DNA from: Incurvaria masculella | Taxonomy: Eukaryota > Arthropoda > Insecta > Lepidoptera > Incurvariidae | Direction of reading: 5' to 3' | Length of the DNA stretch: 64,000 nt | Assembly: GCA_946894095.1 (NCBI GenBank) | Contig: OX335651.1 | Span: 18,622,501-18,686,500 of the forward strand | Shown here: piece after piece, positions 41,575 to 51,959 of the stretch | How positions within the stretch are numbered: position 1 is the stretch's first letter | Layout: every line of letters starts with the position of its first letter | Notes under the pieces: model-generated | The model's input: only the letters and a program-made list of their open reading frames with translations | Database searches by the model: none | Told to the model about the DNA's origin: nothing | Program-made: the position numbers and the translations under genes

Positions 41575-41840
41575 ATTTTTAACACGCTTTTATTAGCTTG
41601 GGTTGTATGAATCTATGTATGTAATGGAATCTTTGAGAATAATTTTCACCAGTTTCCAGAAGTTTGATTAATTTGAAACTTTGCATACGTATGAAGGACC
41701 AATGACAATGCAATAATTTCATAACAGTTTCCCATTATCCTTATTAGGACCAATAGGATTCATAAATTCTTTTATAGATCCTCTATAGTAATAATAACTA
41801 ATTGATGAATCGAGCTAAAAAATGAAAAATAAATAATAGT
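41575..41840. repeat. segment related to the neighbouring palindrome
   Basis: AACACGCTTTTATTAGCTTGG at 41580 starts with the same AACACGCTTTTA(T)AGCT motif as the palindrome arms at 41858 and (complement) 42274-42290, suggesting a related element placed side by side. Confidence 0.35.
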
Positions 41841-42307
41841 TTAAAAAAACTAAAAAAACACGCTTTTATAGCTAACCGAACTAAAAAATAGAAAATAATT
41901 TTTAATTTTAAAGAGTTTATATTACAGTAGTAGAAGATCGAACAATCAATCAGAATTTATCACCTCAAAATAAAATTATAATAAAGTTTAAGTTATTAAC
42001 AAAATAATTCAATTCAGAGTAAAAAGCGTGGGGTGCTTGATAAAGTAAATGTAACAATCATCCTATTGGCTACTATCTATGAGAGGAGAGTTATGAAAAG
42101 TAGTAAAATGCACCCCACGCTTTTTACTCTGAATTGAATTATTTTGTTAATAACTTAAACTTTATTATAATTTTATTTTGAGGTGATAAATTCTGATTGA
42201 TGGTTCGATCTTCTACTACTGTTATACTAACTCTTTAAAATTAAAAATTATTTTCAATTTTTTAGTTCGGTTAGCTATAAAAGCGTGTTTTTTTAGTTTT
42301 TTTTTAA
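41841..42307. repeat. large palindrome, arms about 195 bp
   Basis: The left arm 41841-42036 (AACACGCTTTTATAGC ... GCGTGGGGTGC) is an almost perfect inverted complement of 42110-42307 (GCACCCCACGC ... GCTATAAAAGCGTGTT). The loop is 73 bp (42037-42109). Few differences are visible (for example ATCAATCAGAATT against its partner AATTCTGATTGATGG). Non-coding; probably a fold-back MITE of recent origin. Confidence 0.85.
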
Positions 42308-43129
42308 TGTTTTACAACTGCTAACAACTTGACAATCGGTACAATTTTTTATCGGTTTTTTTTCTTTTTAATAAATATATGACATGGGTACTACATTGCA
42401 GTACGAATTTGTTTATTTACTAACTTCTATTTGATTTTATATGACCTTATATCAAAAATAACGTGGGCTTTTTACACCTGAATAATTTAGATCATAATTC
42501 CTATTAATTTAGAATAAGATGTCATTATCGTAGTCAAGAGTTTGCTATTCACCAAAGTATGTAATGTTCTTATTATGATGTTCTTTGTTAGCAGTAGTAA
42601 TCAATAAATCACTGTAAACTAGTTTGTGAGTATAAATGTAAAAAAAATACAATTACCAACCTGACGAAGTTTCTTGCCGGCTCTTCTTCGCCAGAAGTAA
42701 TCGAACCGACAGAAAAAAAAAGACGAATCCGAGCGTGTAATATACATCTAATGGAGGAAATAAATAAACAGAAACTGATTATCAGAATTTCAGTTCTATT
42801 GAGACAATTTCACAAGCATTTCATTAAGTCACATGGCACCAGAAAGAGACAGGTATTTTTCATGGATTTCTTAAAAGAGAATGCCCTATTTAGTTAGTTT
42901 GGTTTTAGCATTGAAAACATTGACATATACATTACTACGTAAATGTTTTTTTTTCGATTCGTAGTAGGTAGGGCACCCGTTTTCAAGAAAAGTGCGACCG
43001 GGGGCTAGATTCTTCAATTATTAAGATACGGAAATGAAAATGGTATCAAACGATGCGTTACTGAAAGGGCAAACATTTATTTTAAAATATGTACAAACAT
43101 TAATAAGGGTAGGGTAATGTAGGTATACT
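42308..43129. other. unassigned AT-rich stretch
   Basis: No gene. CTCTTCTTCGCCAGAAGTAA (about 42679-42698) has the partner TCTGGCGAAGAAGAGCC at about 60490-60507, an isolated shared motif. Confidence 0.3.
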
Positions 43130-43390
43130 CTTAAACAATGTGTTAGTAGGATACATTGATTAATGAGGGACTGTAGGAAACTTCAAAATTATGGGTATAC
43201 AGCAGGTGGCGAAATTAGAAGAAGCAATAGCTGCTAATGGTATGTTGTGTTGGTTCTGGTTTAGCCTTGCCGTATCTTGTTAATGTAGTTCTTTTTACCG
43301 GGCTCTTTCTTTAATTGACGCGTCCTTGCTTCACAGTCGATTGTACGTGCATACATATCACATTCCTTGGATTAAATGACGTACCTTTTA
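43130..43390 (+). repeat. dispersed repeat, relatives in the tandem duplication
   Basis: GTGTTAGTAGGATACATTGAT, GGGTATACAGCAGGTGGCG, GTAGTTCTTTTTACCGGGC and CATATCACATTCCTTGG match 52645-52900 and 55524-55779. Confidence 0.55.
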
Positions 43391-43819
43391 AGTGCGAAAC
43401 ATAAAGTATATTTACTCATTTTAAATATAGCGTAAAAAAGGCAAATTTTTTAACGTTTCTGTTAGGATTTTTTCATGCATTCTTAAATTTTTAAAAAAAT
43501 TAATGAAAAAAGGAGTCGTAGAGAATTGAGAGGGTTAAAATGATACCATTCTGGTTTTGATTACGGGTAGATGTTTACCCCTTTCGGAGAGACCTTTTTG
43601 GTGATTTCATATATTTCGTTAAGAATCTGTTTGTGTCATATCGAGACGATTATTGTAGATATCTTGTAATTTTAAAGATAAGTTTTGTAATTCATTAAAA
43701 AATAGTGGCTCTCTGAACTGTAGACCTAGCGAGTCTGTCTGTCCATAGCTTAAAACTTGTTTACCGCGCACCTTAAAAATCCGATTGTTTTTCTTGTATT
43801 TTTCTCAGTTGGACCTTTT

Positions 43820-43920
43820 CCTAACCTAACCTAACCTAACCTAACCTAACCTAACCTAACCTAACCTAACCTAACTTAACCTAACCTAACCTAGTCTAAC
43901 CTAACCTAACCTAACCTAAC
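43820..43920 (-). repeat. interstitial telomeric repeat, (CCTAA)n about 20 units
   Basis: 101 bp of CCTAA tandem units (TTAGG on the minus strand) with two variant places (CTTAAC near 43875 and CTAGTCTAAC near 43891). TTAGG is the common insect telomere unit. Ends abruptly in unrelated DNA on both sides, so it is interstitial. Confidence 0.9.
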
Positions 43921-43934
43921 GCTTTAGATTCCAA

Positions 43935-44052
43935 AAACTTGCTCGAGAAAAATATCCATATAATTTCATATCTAACCCGCTTACTTTCTTGGGAATCGGT
44001 AGATAAATACGACCCGTGGAGAAGAACAGCTGGACAGACATACGAAAGCATT
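43935..44052 (+). repeat. repeat unit between the two telomere-type tracts
   Basis: GAATCGGTAGATAAATACGAC ... GAACAGCTGGACAGACATACGAAAGCATT resembles 44218-44281 in the same orientation. Confidence 0.5.
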
Positions 44053-44074
44053 CCTAACCTAACCTAACCTAACT
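44053..44074 (-). repeat. second short (CCTAA)4 tract
   Basis: Four CCTAA units directly after GAAAGCATT, at a position where the sister unit at 44281 reads TTTGCCC instead. Confidence 0.8.
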
Positions 44075-44203
44075 GAAAAGGTATTGGTCAAGACTAGGCC
44101 TTGTCACAAAACAAAAGTGTTGAGACATTCTTAAACATTGGAGAATAGCCGGACAGAGATATTTTTGTGACATTTTTGAACATTTTTCAAAATGGCAAAC
44201 CTG

Positions 44204-44335
44204 CTTACAAAAATTCATAAGAATCGGTTGAGAAATGCGACCTGTTAATGAGAACAGCCGGACAGACATACGAAAGCATTTTTGCCCAAGCTAAAACGCC
44301 GTCTGCCTCGCTCGGTCAAACATGTTTCCAGGTTG
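44204..44335 (+). repeat. interspersed repeat, sister of 43935-44052 and 21760-21880
   Basis: GAATCGGTTGAGAAATGCGAC, GAACAGCCGGACAGACATAC, TTTGCCCAAGCTAAAACG and TGCCTCGCTCGGTCAAAC. Confidence 0.5.
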
Positions 44336-45534
44336 CATGAGTTACTTTATTATACATGTATTGAATTTCCTCTTTTTTTAACTCCTCTGATTTAATAAAG
44401 TCATTTTCGCTGGAAGATCATGGGGCCATGAGTTCAATGGATTTTTAATAGACATTATTCTCCTCATTGCATACTTGCTTTTTCTACATACAAAATCTGC
44501 AATAACTCTCAATTTCTTAATGTAAATATCTTTGTCGTGTTCAAAATCACGACTTCTCTTCTATTGAATATAACAAAGTTATTCCTCTTTGTATATATAT
44601 GGTCCATGAAATAAGGGAGTGAGCCACTGCCAAGGGTTTACATTGTCACAGGGCAGGTAAAGGACCCAGTGACTGGGCTCAAAACATAATGGCATTTCCA
44701 TGACATTTCAGTCCGGCGGCACGGAGTCATTATTGCCCAAGCGAATCGAGACTCTATTTAAGGTCAAAAACTTCATCACTCTATTTGGGAACTGTCTATT
44801 GTCCTACGCATTTAAGTAAACTTCAACAAGATGTTTTGAAAGAAATTGTCAAAAATTACTTTCAATTACAGATGTTGTGATTGTGCAATAACCTTTTTTT
44901 AAGCCCAGCCTAGCCTGCCCGTATACGATTCCCACATATATATCACAGAGCATGATTGAATGATGAATAAATAATAAGAATCGCCCATAAAATGGTATCA
45001 ACCTTTTTTATCATATTTCAAAATATTTAACGAAGAATGTTGGCAATTCTCTTGCGCCAGAATACTTCTCTTCAAAGCATCTTCACTTTGTAATTGAATT
45101 TGCAAACAATTATGATCGATTATTTAAAATTTTTTTATTGGAAGGTATACCGAGTTCCGTGCAATTTTTTTCCTAGAGGAAAATGGAATAAACAATATTG
45201 TACATAATCAACCCTCCATTCTCGTTCTTCTCTGTATTTATACCAGCAACGATTGACTACATTCCTGTTTAGGTTGGCTATTGACATTATTACATACCGA
45301 CTTTCTATGCCAACCTGATTTGTGTCTTTATAGCGTCTAATGCTAAAAACAATCTTATTTGTCCTACGATGACTTAGTAACTAAGTTAGAAACTAATCTA
45401 TCCTAGAACTGGCTCTAGCGTCTGATGCCGAAAACAACTTTGGTGAGTATAGCATATATGTACATACATTGAGTCACAGAGAGTAACTTAATTTATTCAG
45501 TGCTTACGTGATTGAATCCATACTGATATTATAA
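44336..45534. other. unassigned AT-rich stretch
   Basis: No supported gene or repeat family. GTATATATATGG at about 44591 is TATA-like without further support. Confidence 0.3.
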
Positions 45535-45790
45535 ATGCGAAAGTAAATCTGTCTGTCTGTCTGTTGCGTTTACACGCCTTAACCGCTGAACCGATTTTAA
45601 TGAAATTCGGTACGGAGATAGTCTAGACCTTAGAGAAGGATGTAGGCTAACTTTTGTGGCGAAAATTACTTGGTAGGTGTTGAAATACGGGATAAAAATG
45701 TGTATAGTGAAGTCATATAAAATCGAGGAAATAATTCAGCCCAACATCAGTGCAAAACGACATTGACTCGAGCGGAGCTGGTTCAATAAT
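45535..45790 (+). repeat. interspersed repeat with CTGT microsatellite
   Basis: ATAAATGCGAAAGTAAATC, (CTGT)4 at about 45548-45564, CGCTGAACCGATTTTAATGA, AATTCGGTACGGAGATAG and CAGTGCAAAACGACATTGACT. Same family as 28105-28316. Type unresolved (Helitron-like or SINE-like). Confidence 0.55.
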
Positions 45791-46649
45791 TTCAGATATT
45801 TTTGCAGATTTTTAACTGAGTATGTAGTTAACAAGGCATGTTAGACCCCTTAAGAATGAAATTATCATGTTTGGGTTTCATTTTATTTATTTATTTAAGG
45901 GAAAGACACGAAAACAAATATACAAATACATACATAACTCTTTTCCACTACGCTTTCTGCTGAAACATTCAGATCTAACAAGCAAGCAAAGAGAAAAAAA
46001 CCATTTAAATTAAGAATTAAATTAAAATTAAATTATTAAAAAAAAAAAAATTGGGCACACATTACGATTTAACAGAATCAGAAATAACATATACCTGAAA
46101 TAACATATTTATGATTAATATATTGATTTATATATTTTGAACATAAATTCCAAAGTAAGATTTTAATAAAGTTTTACATACTTAGTACAAGGTAACGTTT
46201 AGATTTTAACTGTTAGATTTTTACTGTAAACCATCGCGCAGTCTCCGAACAAGTTTATTAAAAGAAAAAAAAGTTAAATCATAAATAAGCATATTTTACA
46301 CAGTGCTATGTAAACTAAGCATTGATCACATAAGAGCGTGTCCTAATAAATGTAAATCCCATTTATTTATGTCAACCCAATTCGTTTCTGAAATGGTGAA
46401 ACTGAAAAATGTGTTGTATTTTATTTTCTTGAGCGCGTTTTCGTACACGTTTCATTATTTCAGAATATTTTGTAATATTTTTTTTCTGGTAAGCCAAAAC
46501 GGATACATTTTAGGGTTCTTATTCATTTGACAGTCTATTTCTATTTCACAATGACTGTCTAAATCCGGCTTTAGTGGAATGTCCAGACCAAATATTTTGC
46601 AGATTATTTTATAAATCTGGATACAACTCTGCAATGTAGACATCGTTTT
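45791..46649. other. unassigned AT-rich stretch
   Basis: Includes a long A/T low-complexity part (about 45995-46060). No supported gene; a 75-codon hydrophobic plus frame (46303-46530) is probably chance in AT-rich DNA. Confidence 0.3.
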
Positions 46650-46905
46650 TAGGGTTTCGTACACAAAGGGGGAAAACGGAACCCTATTACTAAGCCTCCG
46701 CTGTCCGTCCGTCCGTCCGTCCGTCCGTCCGTTTGTCACAGGGCTGTATCTCATGAACCGTAACAGGAAGGAAGCTGACATTTTCACAGATTATGTATTT
46801 ATTTTGCCGCTATAACATCAAATAGGTATAATTATAAAATAATAACACTTGTACGATGGTACAGACCCCTTCTTGTGCGAGTCCGACTCGTATTCGGCCG
46901 GTTTT
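46650..46905 (-). repeat. MP repeat, copy 6 (uninterrupted)
   Basis: Minus strand: TTTAGGGTTTCGTACACAAAG, GAAAACGGAACCCTATTAC directly followed by TAAGCCTCCGC, a (GTCC)5-6 array (about 46704-46730), TCACAGGGCTGTATCTCATG and GAGTCCGACTCGTATTCGGCC. Serves as the unbroken reference for the split copy at 19338-19981. Confidence 0.75.
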
Positions 46906-47159
46906 TTAACCCCAAATTCAATACGAGAGAAATAACATAAGATCAATAAATAACTGTCGTATCCAATCAATTCATTCAAAATATCAATATAAGGGGTTGG
47001 TTAGCAACGAAATAGCTAATGTAAAAACGGGCTTTATTTAGTTTCAAACGAGACTAAGGAAAATAAAAAAACTGTACTAAACGCTGCAGTAATGAACCGC
47101 TAGCCGTAAAGATCTGCAATATCGGCACACTTTCCCATTGCGTGCACACTGTGCCCGCG

Positions 47160-47373
47160 GGCGGTGAGGCGGTGGGGCGGTGGGGTGGGGATGGGGGTGG
47201 GTCGCGCTGCACGCCGGGGCTGCGAGCGCCACGCGAACCGACTCAAGGGCACTGATTACCGCGCTATAAATAGAACACCCGCCGCCGGTAGCGACAGCCT
47301 TTCAATACAACCCGCTCGCTCGAGAAGGCTGCGCGCGAAAGGTCTTCATCGAGCTCCTTCTTACCATACAGAG
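47160..47373 (+). promoter_or_regulatory. candidate Pol II promoter with G-rich block and 5' exon
   Basis: A CpG- and G-rich block (about 47161-47206) is followed by GCGCTATAAATAG with TATAAATA at 47265-47272. About 30 bases on lies GCGACAGCC, then a CpG-rich 75-bp stretch ending CAGAGGTATAA, a plausible splice donor (AG/GT at 47373/47374). No ATG lies in the putative exon, so it would be untranslated. The downstream sequence soon becomes an S5 SINE. This is the best host-gene signal in the window, but no coding exon was found to go with it. Confidence 0.4.
47169..47202 (+). promoter_or_regulatory. G-quadruplex-type motif
   Basis: GGTGGGGCGGTGGGGTGGGG followed by ATGGGGGTGGG: four or more runs of three or more G's with loops of 1-4 bases on the plus strand. 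Confidence 0.65.
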
Positions 47374-47479
47374 GTATAACTGCCCTGTTAACCCATATTA
47401 TCCAGATTGAGCGATCGAAGGATTAAGCAAGGTAGTACGCGTGGTCCTCAAATAGAGGCCAAAAGATGCGCGGTTGCGT

Positions 47480-47782
47480 TCTAGATGGGTGACAATTTTC
47501 GGCCGTTGAGGCTGGCTGCGGTTCGGATTACACGTAAATCTGTAGGTCCCCTTTCTTTCTTACTAGGTGGTAGGGTTAATCCCGCCCGGGATGGTACCAT
47601 CGCTTTGAATGAACGATGGTCCAAGAGGCAATTAAAATTGTCTGTGTTTTCAATCCAGTTCAATGTAGCCGAGCAATATGAGGAAGGTCCTGGCATGGCA
47701 CCTAGTGCCCATGTGGTGTGTTGGGCTAGTATCGGACGGTCAGTTCGGTAATAGCCATCTATGTTCAGTTACATAAATAAAA
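47480..47782 (+). repeat. S5 SINE with degenerate head
   Basis: C-box remnant TAGATGGGTGACAATT (47483-47498), GTTCGGATTACACG, TAGGTCCCCTTTCTTTCTTAC, the CCCGCCCGGGATGGTACC block, and the end TTCAGTTACATAAATAAAA. The A-box part of the head is unrecognisable, although CGTGGTCCTCAAATAGAGGCC (about 47440) may be its decayed leader. Confidence 0.72.
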
Positions 47783-48189
47783 TGTAAAAGTGGCTGCGCC
47801 GGCCCCAGACGCCCAAAAGAATTTCGATTTCTAATCCCGGACGGGAGTAGAAAGCTCGCTGGATAGAACACAGAAAGACATATTTTTTTTAAAGAAAAAC
47901 CGATATGCGGGGTGTGCTGGGAGACCAAAGGTACTCAGAAAAACCAAATCCACCACACCTCGCGGGACCAGGCTCAGCGAGGCAACATGCCAGCGAACTT
48001 GCGGGCTATCGCTGAGCTATCGAGCTTGTTTAAATTACGTTTGAAGACTCCCAGGTTATGAGGATAGACAATATACTTCTATATCACTACGGGTCTATCC
48101 TTCGGGATTATTATAGCCGGGGGTTGTCGTAACAAGCGAGGAGGAAAAGGTCAAATATGGTGAACCGACTGTACACCATGCTTGTACAT
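47783..48189. other. unassigned stretch
   Basis: TTTCTAATCCCGGACGGG near 47828 is vaguely tRNA B-arm-like. GC-richer than its surroundings. No gene supported. Confidence 0.3.
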
Positions 48190-48892
48190 GTGACGACATT
48201 TAGGGCCTTTTTCATCTACTGCTGATTAGCTTAATCGCCACGTAGCTTGCAATCAATACCAGTACTAGATAATCAGCACTTTAGTTATAAAGGTCCTTTA
48301 AGGTGGCCCATCCCGCTCAGCTCCCCATACAAACGGGGAAAGAAGATCACGCACATATTACTTGTCAGAGATCCCAAATTGTGCTCAAAATAACTTTATT
48401 TGATCGAACTTGATGTCTGATGACCGTTGGTATTGAAAAATTGTGTTTGGTTCCTAAGTTATAAGGTCCTAAAGGTCGGATTTTTCGCGCGTTTTATGCT
48501 ATAACTTTGGAGGTAGATTACGCAATGATAAAGTAAGTATATCTTAAAAAGAATAGTCATCAGACATAGCTTATTTAATCAAGATTTATAATCTATTTTG
48601 TTTTTCTTAGATATTTGACTACAGCGGTCGTGGTTTACTTTTAGCTATAAGTCGATTTGTAATTGAAATTTTCGTAAATCTTACCAAATCATACTAGTGT
48701 ATAGTCATTGTCTTTTTTGTGGACATGTTGCATCTTCCTCATCACGGAGCCTGTCTTTTTCTTTGAAACAGAGAAGTCCCCAGAGCGCAACACCACGGTT
48801 TTGTACCGTGCCCGTGATTGAGTTAGTGCCGCCGGGTTGGGCCACCTTAAGTGTCAATTAAAATAAATCAGCACTTGGTGAAAACCAGGATA
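48190..48892. repeat. MQ element split by an MT1 copy
   Basis: Left part (TTTTCATCTACTGCTGATTAG ... CAGCACTTTAGTTATAAAGGTCC) and right part (GTGTCAATTAAAATAAATCAG ... GTGAAAACCAGG) are continuous in the relatives at 40855 and 60580. The break is exactly at TTAA. Confidence 0.72.
48302..48846 (+). repeat. MT1 TTAA-flanked MITE, copy with both TTAA intact
   Basis: 545 bp between TTAA at 48298-48301 and 48847-48850. Tips GGTGGCCCATCCCGCTCAG and GCCGGGTTGGGCCACC. It sits in MQ, whose empty site has a single TTAA. Confidence 0.87.
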
Positions 48893-49204
48893 CCGTAAGA
48901 ATTTGTAAAGTTTAGGTTTTTTTATGGCCTAACAATGAAGCCAATAACAACATTCCTCTAATGCATATGCATATCGTTTATGATCGGTCGTGAATTTTGG
49001 CCTTTTCTTATGCAGGGTGAGTGATAGCGCCACCGATCTTCGACTCGTTCCAGGGCGCTTCGATCTGATTGTCCTCGCATGGCAGCTTTCAGGGGCGGCA
49101 ACAGACTCATATCCTTGAGGAAGAGTTTTCCAGGATAGCGAATAGCTCAACACTTTATCACTGGTGACCTTGAGAGATAATAGCGCCAAGTATCGCGGCT
49201 GGAC

Positions 49205-49590
49205 TTGGCGCCATACAAACGTGGAAAGAGGATCATACTCACATTTCTTGTCGGAGATCCAAAATTATGCTCAAAACTGCTTTATTTGATCGAACTAGAT
49301 GTCCGATGACCATTGGCATTGTAAAATAGTGTTTGGTTTCTAAGTTATAAGGTCCAAAAGTTCGAATGTTGTTTGCATGCAAGTTTTATGCATGTCCATA
49401 TGAGGTGGATTACTCAACGATAAAATAAAATCATCTTAAAAATATTAGTCATGAGACCCAGCTTGTGTCATGAATATTAGTAATTAATTTGATTTTTGTT
49501 GGTTTTTTAATAACAGCAGTACTATACAATACTTTTAGCTATAAGCCGTTTTATAATTTCAATGTTCGGTATGAACTTAAATAATCTTTA
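49205..49590 (+). repeat. MT1 MITE, both ends lost
   Basis: GGCGCCATACAAACGTGGAAA, ATTTCTTGTCGGAGATCC, GATGTCCGATGACCATTGGC and AGCTATAAGCCGTTTTATAAT follow the MT1 interior; no TTAA tips. Confidence 0.65.
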
Positions 49591-50099
49591 CAATCGCCGT
49601 GTTTTCGCGCAGAACATTATTTTTGAGCGATTTTTTTACTCACTCTCCAGAAAAAAAGGTAGTCAACACAAAATATCCCTGTATAGCTGGCAAGCAGGTT
49701 CCATCCCAGTATAAGTTCTCTGTTAACTGAATGAATTTATAACTCGTTTGAATAAACAAATATACTGATAGAAATTGAAGCGACGGAAAGAAAAAAATCT
49801 CTTTTTGACATTGAACAAAGACTCAACAGAGAAAAAGGCCGTTTATAACCGCATTAATAACATCCATTATTCAACGGAAAAAATGGTTGCTTACTCTTCT
49901 TTGAAAAGAAAACTGATTAACAATTTCTTTGAAAGTTTTTCGTCTTTCTCTGATTTTGGCGAAGCGATATGCCAGTTGGTAGAGTTATTTTCGCTCATGA
50001 TTCATTTGGAACTTGCTATTGTATATTGGAAAACGTATTGGATACACATAATTTGGCATAAGCAATGACATTGTATATACAATCTTCTAATATTTTGAT
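49591..50099. other. unassigned AT-rich stretch
   Basis: A 97-codon plus frame (49775-50068) starts lysine-rich (MKRRKEKNLFLTLN) and has no recognised domain. Probably chance. Confidence 0.25.
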
Positions 50100-50420
50100 T
50101 GGTGATCACTTACCGACCTATTCTGCAGTATATGCTGAATCTCTTGAATGTAATTCGCCTATTCTATTGACTTTTTTTACAGCCCGCACAATTTCTTCGG
50201 TAGCAGCCATCCTAGGACGGCCATTTCTTTCTTCGTTCGCCAAAGTAACTTGAGCACGCTTAAATTCGTTGAACCAGCGGAAATCAGTCGCGTTAGAAGG
50301 ACTTTTGTCTATGAACGCCATTCAAAGTCTTTCAAACGATTATTCTGGTTTTTATCGGCATTTAAAATCTTACAAGATCATCACGCAAAAATGTTTTCGG
50401 TGTATATACATAATTCAATG
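50100..50420 (-). pseudogene. mariner transposase N-terminal fragment
   Basis: Minus-strand frame with SPSNATDFRWFNEFKRAQ, then ANEERNGRPRMAATEE and IVRAVKK: the second helix of the first HTH, the linker and the GRPR hook that joins the two DNA-binding motifs of mariner transposases (FxWFxEFKRGR, E.RSGRP, T.EN). Upstream in the same frame DFKCR and SFERL can be read with stops between. The catalytic domain is absent. This is a different lineage from the DD41D element at 15852. A dead fragment. Confidence 0.78.
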
Positions 50421-51049
50421 CGATTAATCATGCTCGTTTTCGAAATTTATAAATTAATTTGAATTTGGAATATTGTGTTTTCTTAATTAAATAATCATAG
50501 TTTTATTAAACATCAAAACCCATAGACAAAGGTCTATAAATAGACAAGAACTGTTAGTGGCAACCCTTTCTGAGTGCACTGGTATTAGATAAATGTTTTA
50601 ACTTAATCAGATCAGATCACCATTGGTACTCGATTAAATGTTCAATAAAAACAAGCTCCTGGAACGGCACCTAGCTCCTTCGGGAATTGGTTGCTTTGAG
50701 CAATTTTTATGACAGTATACCTAACATTATAGATTTTTAAGCACATATTAGTAACTCAGTGCCTTATAATAAAACAAATAAAATTCCGATAAACACGCAC
50801 TTGCCATCACGGAAATTACAATGTGTTGTTTCACTCTGTTCGCTCAAATTATAGAGCCTTGACACAGCTGCACGCTAGTAAGTAAAATTAGTTTGATATC
50901 TGATAAACTTACCTTTCGCTTCCCACTGAATAATGCTCCATATTTTTTTAGGTTTCCTTAGTTACTCCAAACGCAATAGAATATACCAAAATACGTTTCG
51001 ACTTAGTCTCTATTATTCTTGGTAATTTTGCAAAAATATTTTATTCTTT
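50421..51049. other. unassigned stretch with a SINE scrap
   Basis: 50655-50705 holds a SINE-body scrap (CTCCTGGAACGGCACCTAGC, TCCTTCGGGAATTGG). Otherwise AT-rich, unassigned. Confidence 0.35.
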
Positions 51050-51336
51050 TTACTCCAACCTGACATAAATGGCTAATACAACACAATTACCGTTTTAGCC
51101 CAACACACCATATTCGAAAACCAATGCGATAGTACAACCCGGGCGGGCTTAAACCCTACCACCTAGTAGGGGAAGGGGACCTACATGGATTCCGAACCGT
51201 GGAGCCGCTACCATTCGTGACTAAATGCACTTATCCAACTCTGAAAGAGAATGAAAGCGGTGCATGAACGGGCGAGGATTTGAACCCAGACCTCTGGTAT
51301 GCTAGTCAAGTCCCCGCGCCACTAGGCTACGAGCGG
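51050..51336 (-). repeat. ST SINE with internal deletion
   Basis: Minus strand: head CGCTCGTAGCCTAGTGGCGC, B-box GGGTTCAAATCC, TTCATGCACCGCTTTC, GGTTCGGAATCCATGTAGG, the CCTACCACCTAGTAGG region, then a jump across about 110 bp of body to the TGGTGTGTTGGGCTAA end. An AACC-type end replaces a clear A tail. Confidence 0.75.
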
Positions 51337-51650
51337 ACATCACGTCGACATCGCTCTTATTCGAAAAGTATTACGTGGTTTCAGCTGAATAAGGTATTAT
51401 ATGGGTCGTTGCTCCGTTATATTACATGATTGGACGAACATGCAGCCCGGTAAAAAATACACATTATTACATTGTCACTGCAACACTTGTAACACTACCA
51501 GTTTCCACAATGTGTTTGCTAGCATGTTACTTTTTTTAATTTTATTTATTAGGAGAGTAAACAGAAATAGACAATTTAACACAGAAGAGTAAAATTATAC
51601 GGAAAAAGAGGTAAGACTATTTCCAAAAACAATTCTCACATAAACATAAA
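51337..51650. other. unassigned stretch left of the tandem duplication
   Basis: No recognised content; the duplication begins at the ACATAAGTACAG motif near 51650. Confidence 0.3.
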
Positions 51651-51959
51651 CATAAGTACAGTAAATTGCAGCACAAATACATTACATCTTAAAACTATAT
51701 ATATATATATCTCAATAACAAAATATATGTAAAGACCAAAATCGTATAAGTAAGCATATCTATAAAAAAAACATATATTTATATTTACTTAGTATACTTA
51801 GTACTTAGTTATGTGCCATTGTAGGCATTGTATTACATTAATAAAATTAAGAAAAGAAAAAAAAACACTTCAACACATTCTCATTTTTACATTTTTCTTG
51901 AAACAAAATATCTTATCAAACGCGATGTCACAGACCTACTTGATTAAATATACATTTTC

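Noticed and set aside
43820..43920. chromosome end
   Set aside because: Non-telomeric DNA continues on both sides, so the tract is interstitial.
47164..47379. 71-codon frame over the G-rich block
   Set aside because: Low-complexity glycine/arginine reading of a GC-rich promoter-like stretch with no domain.
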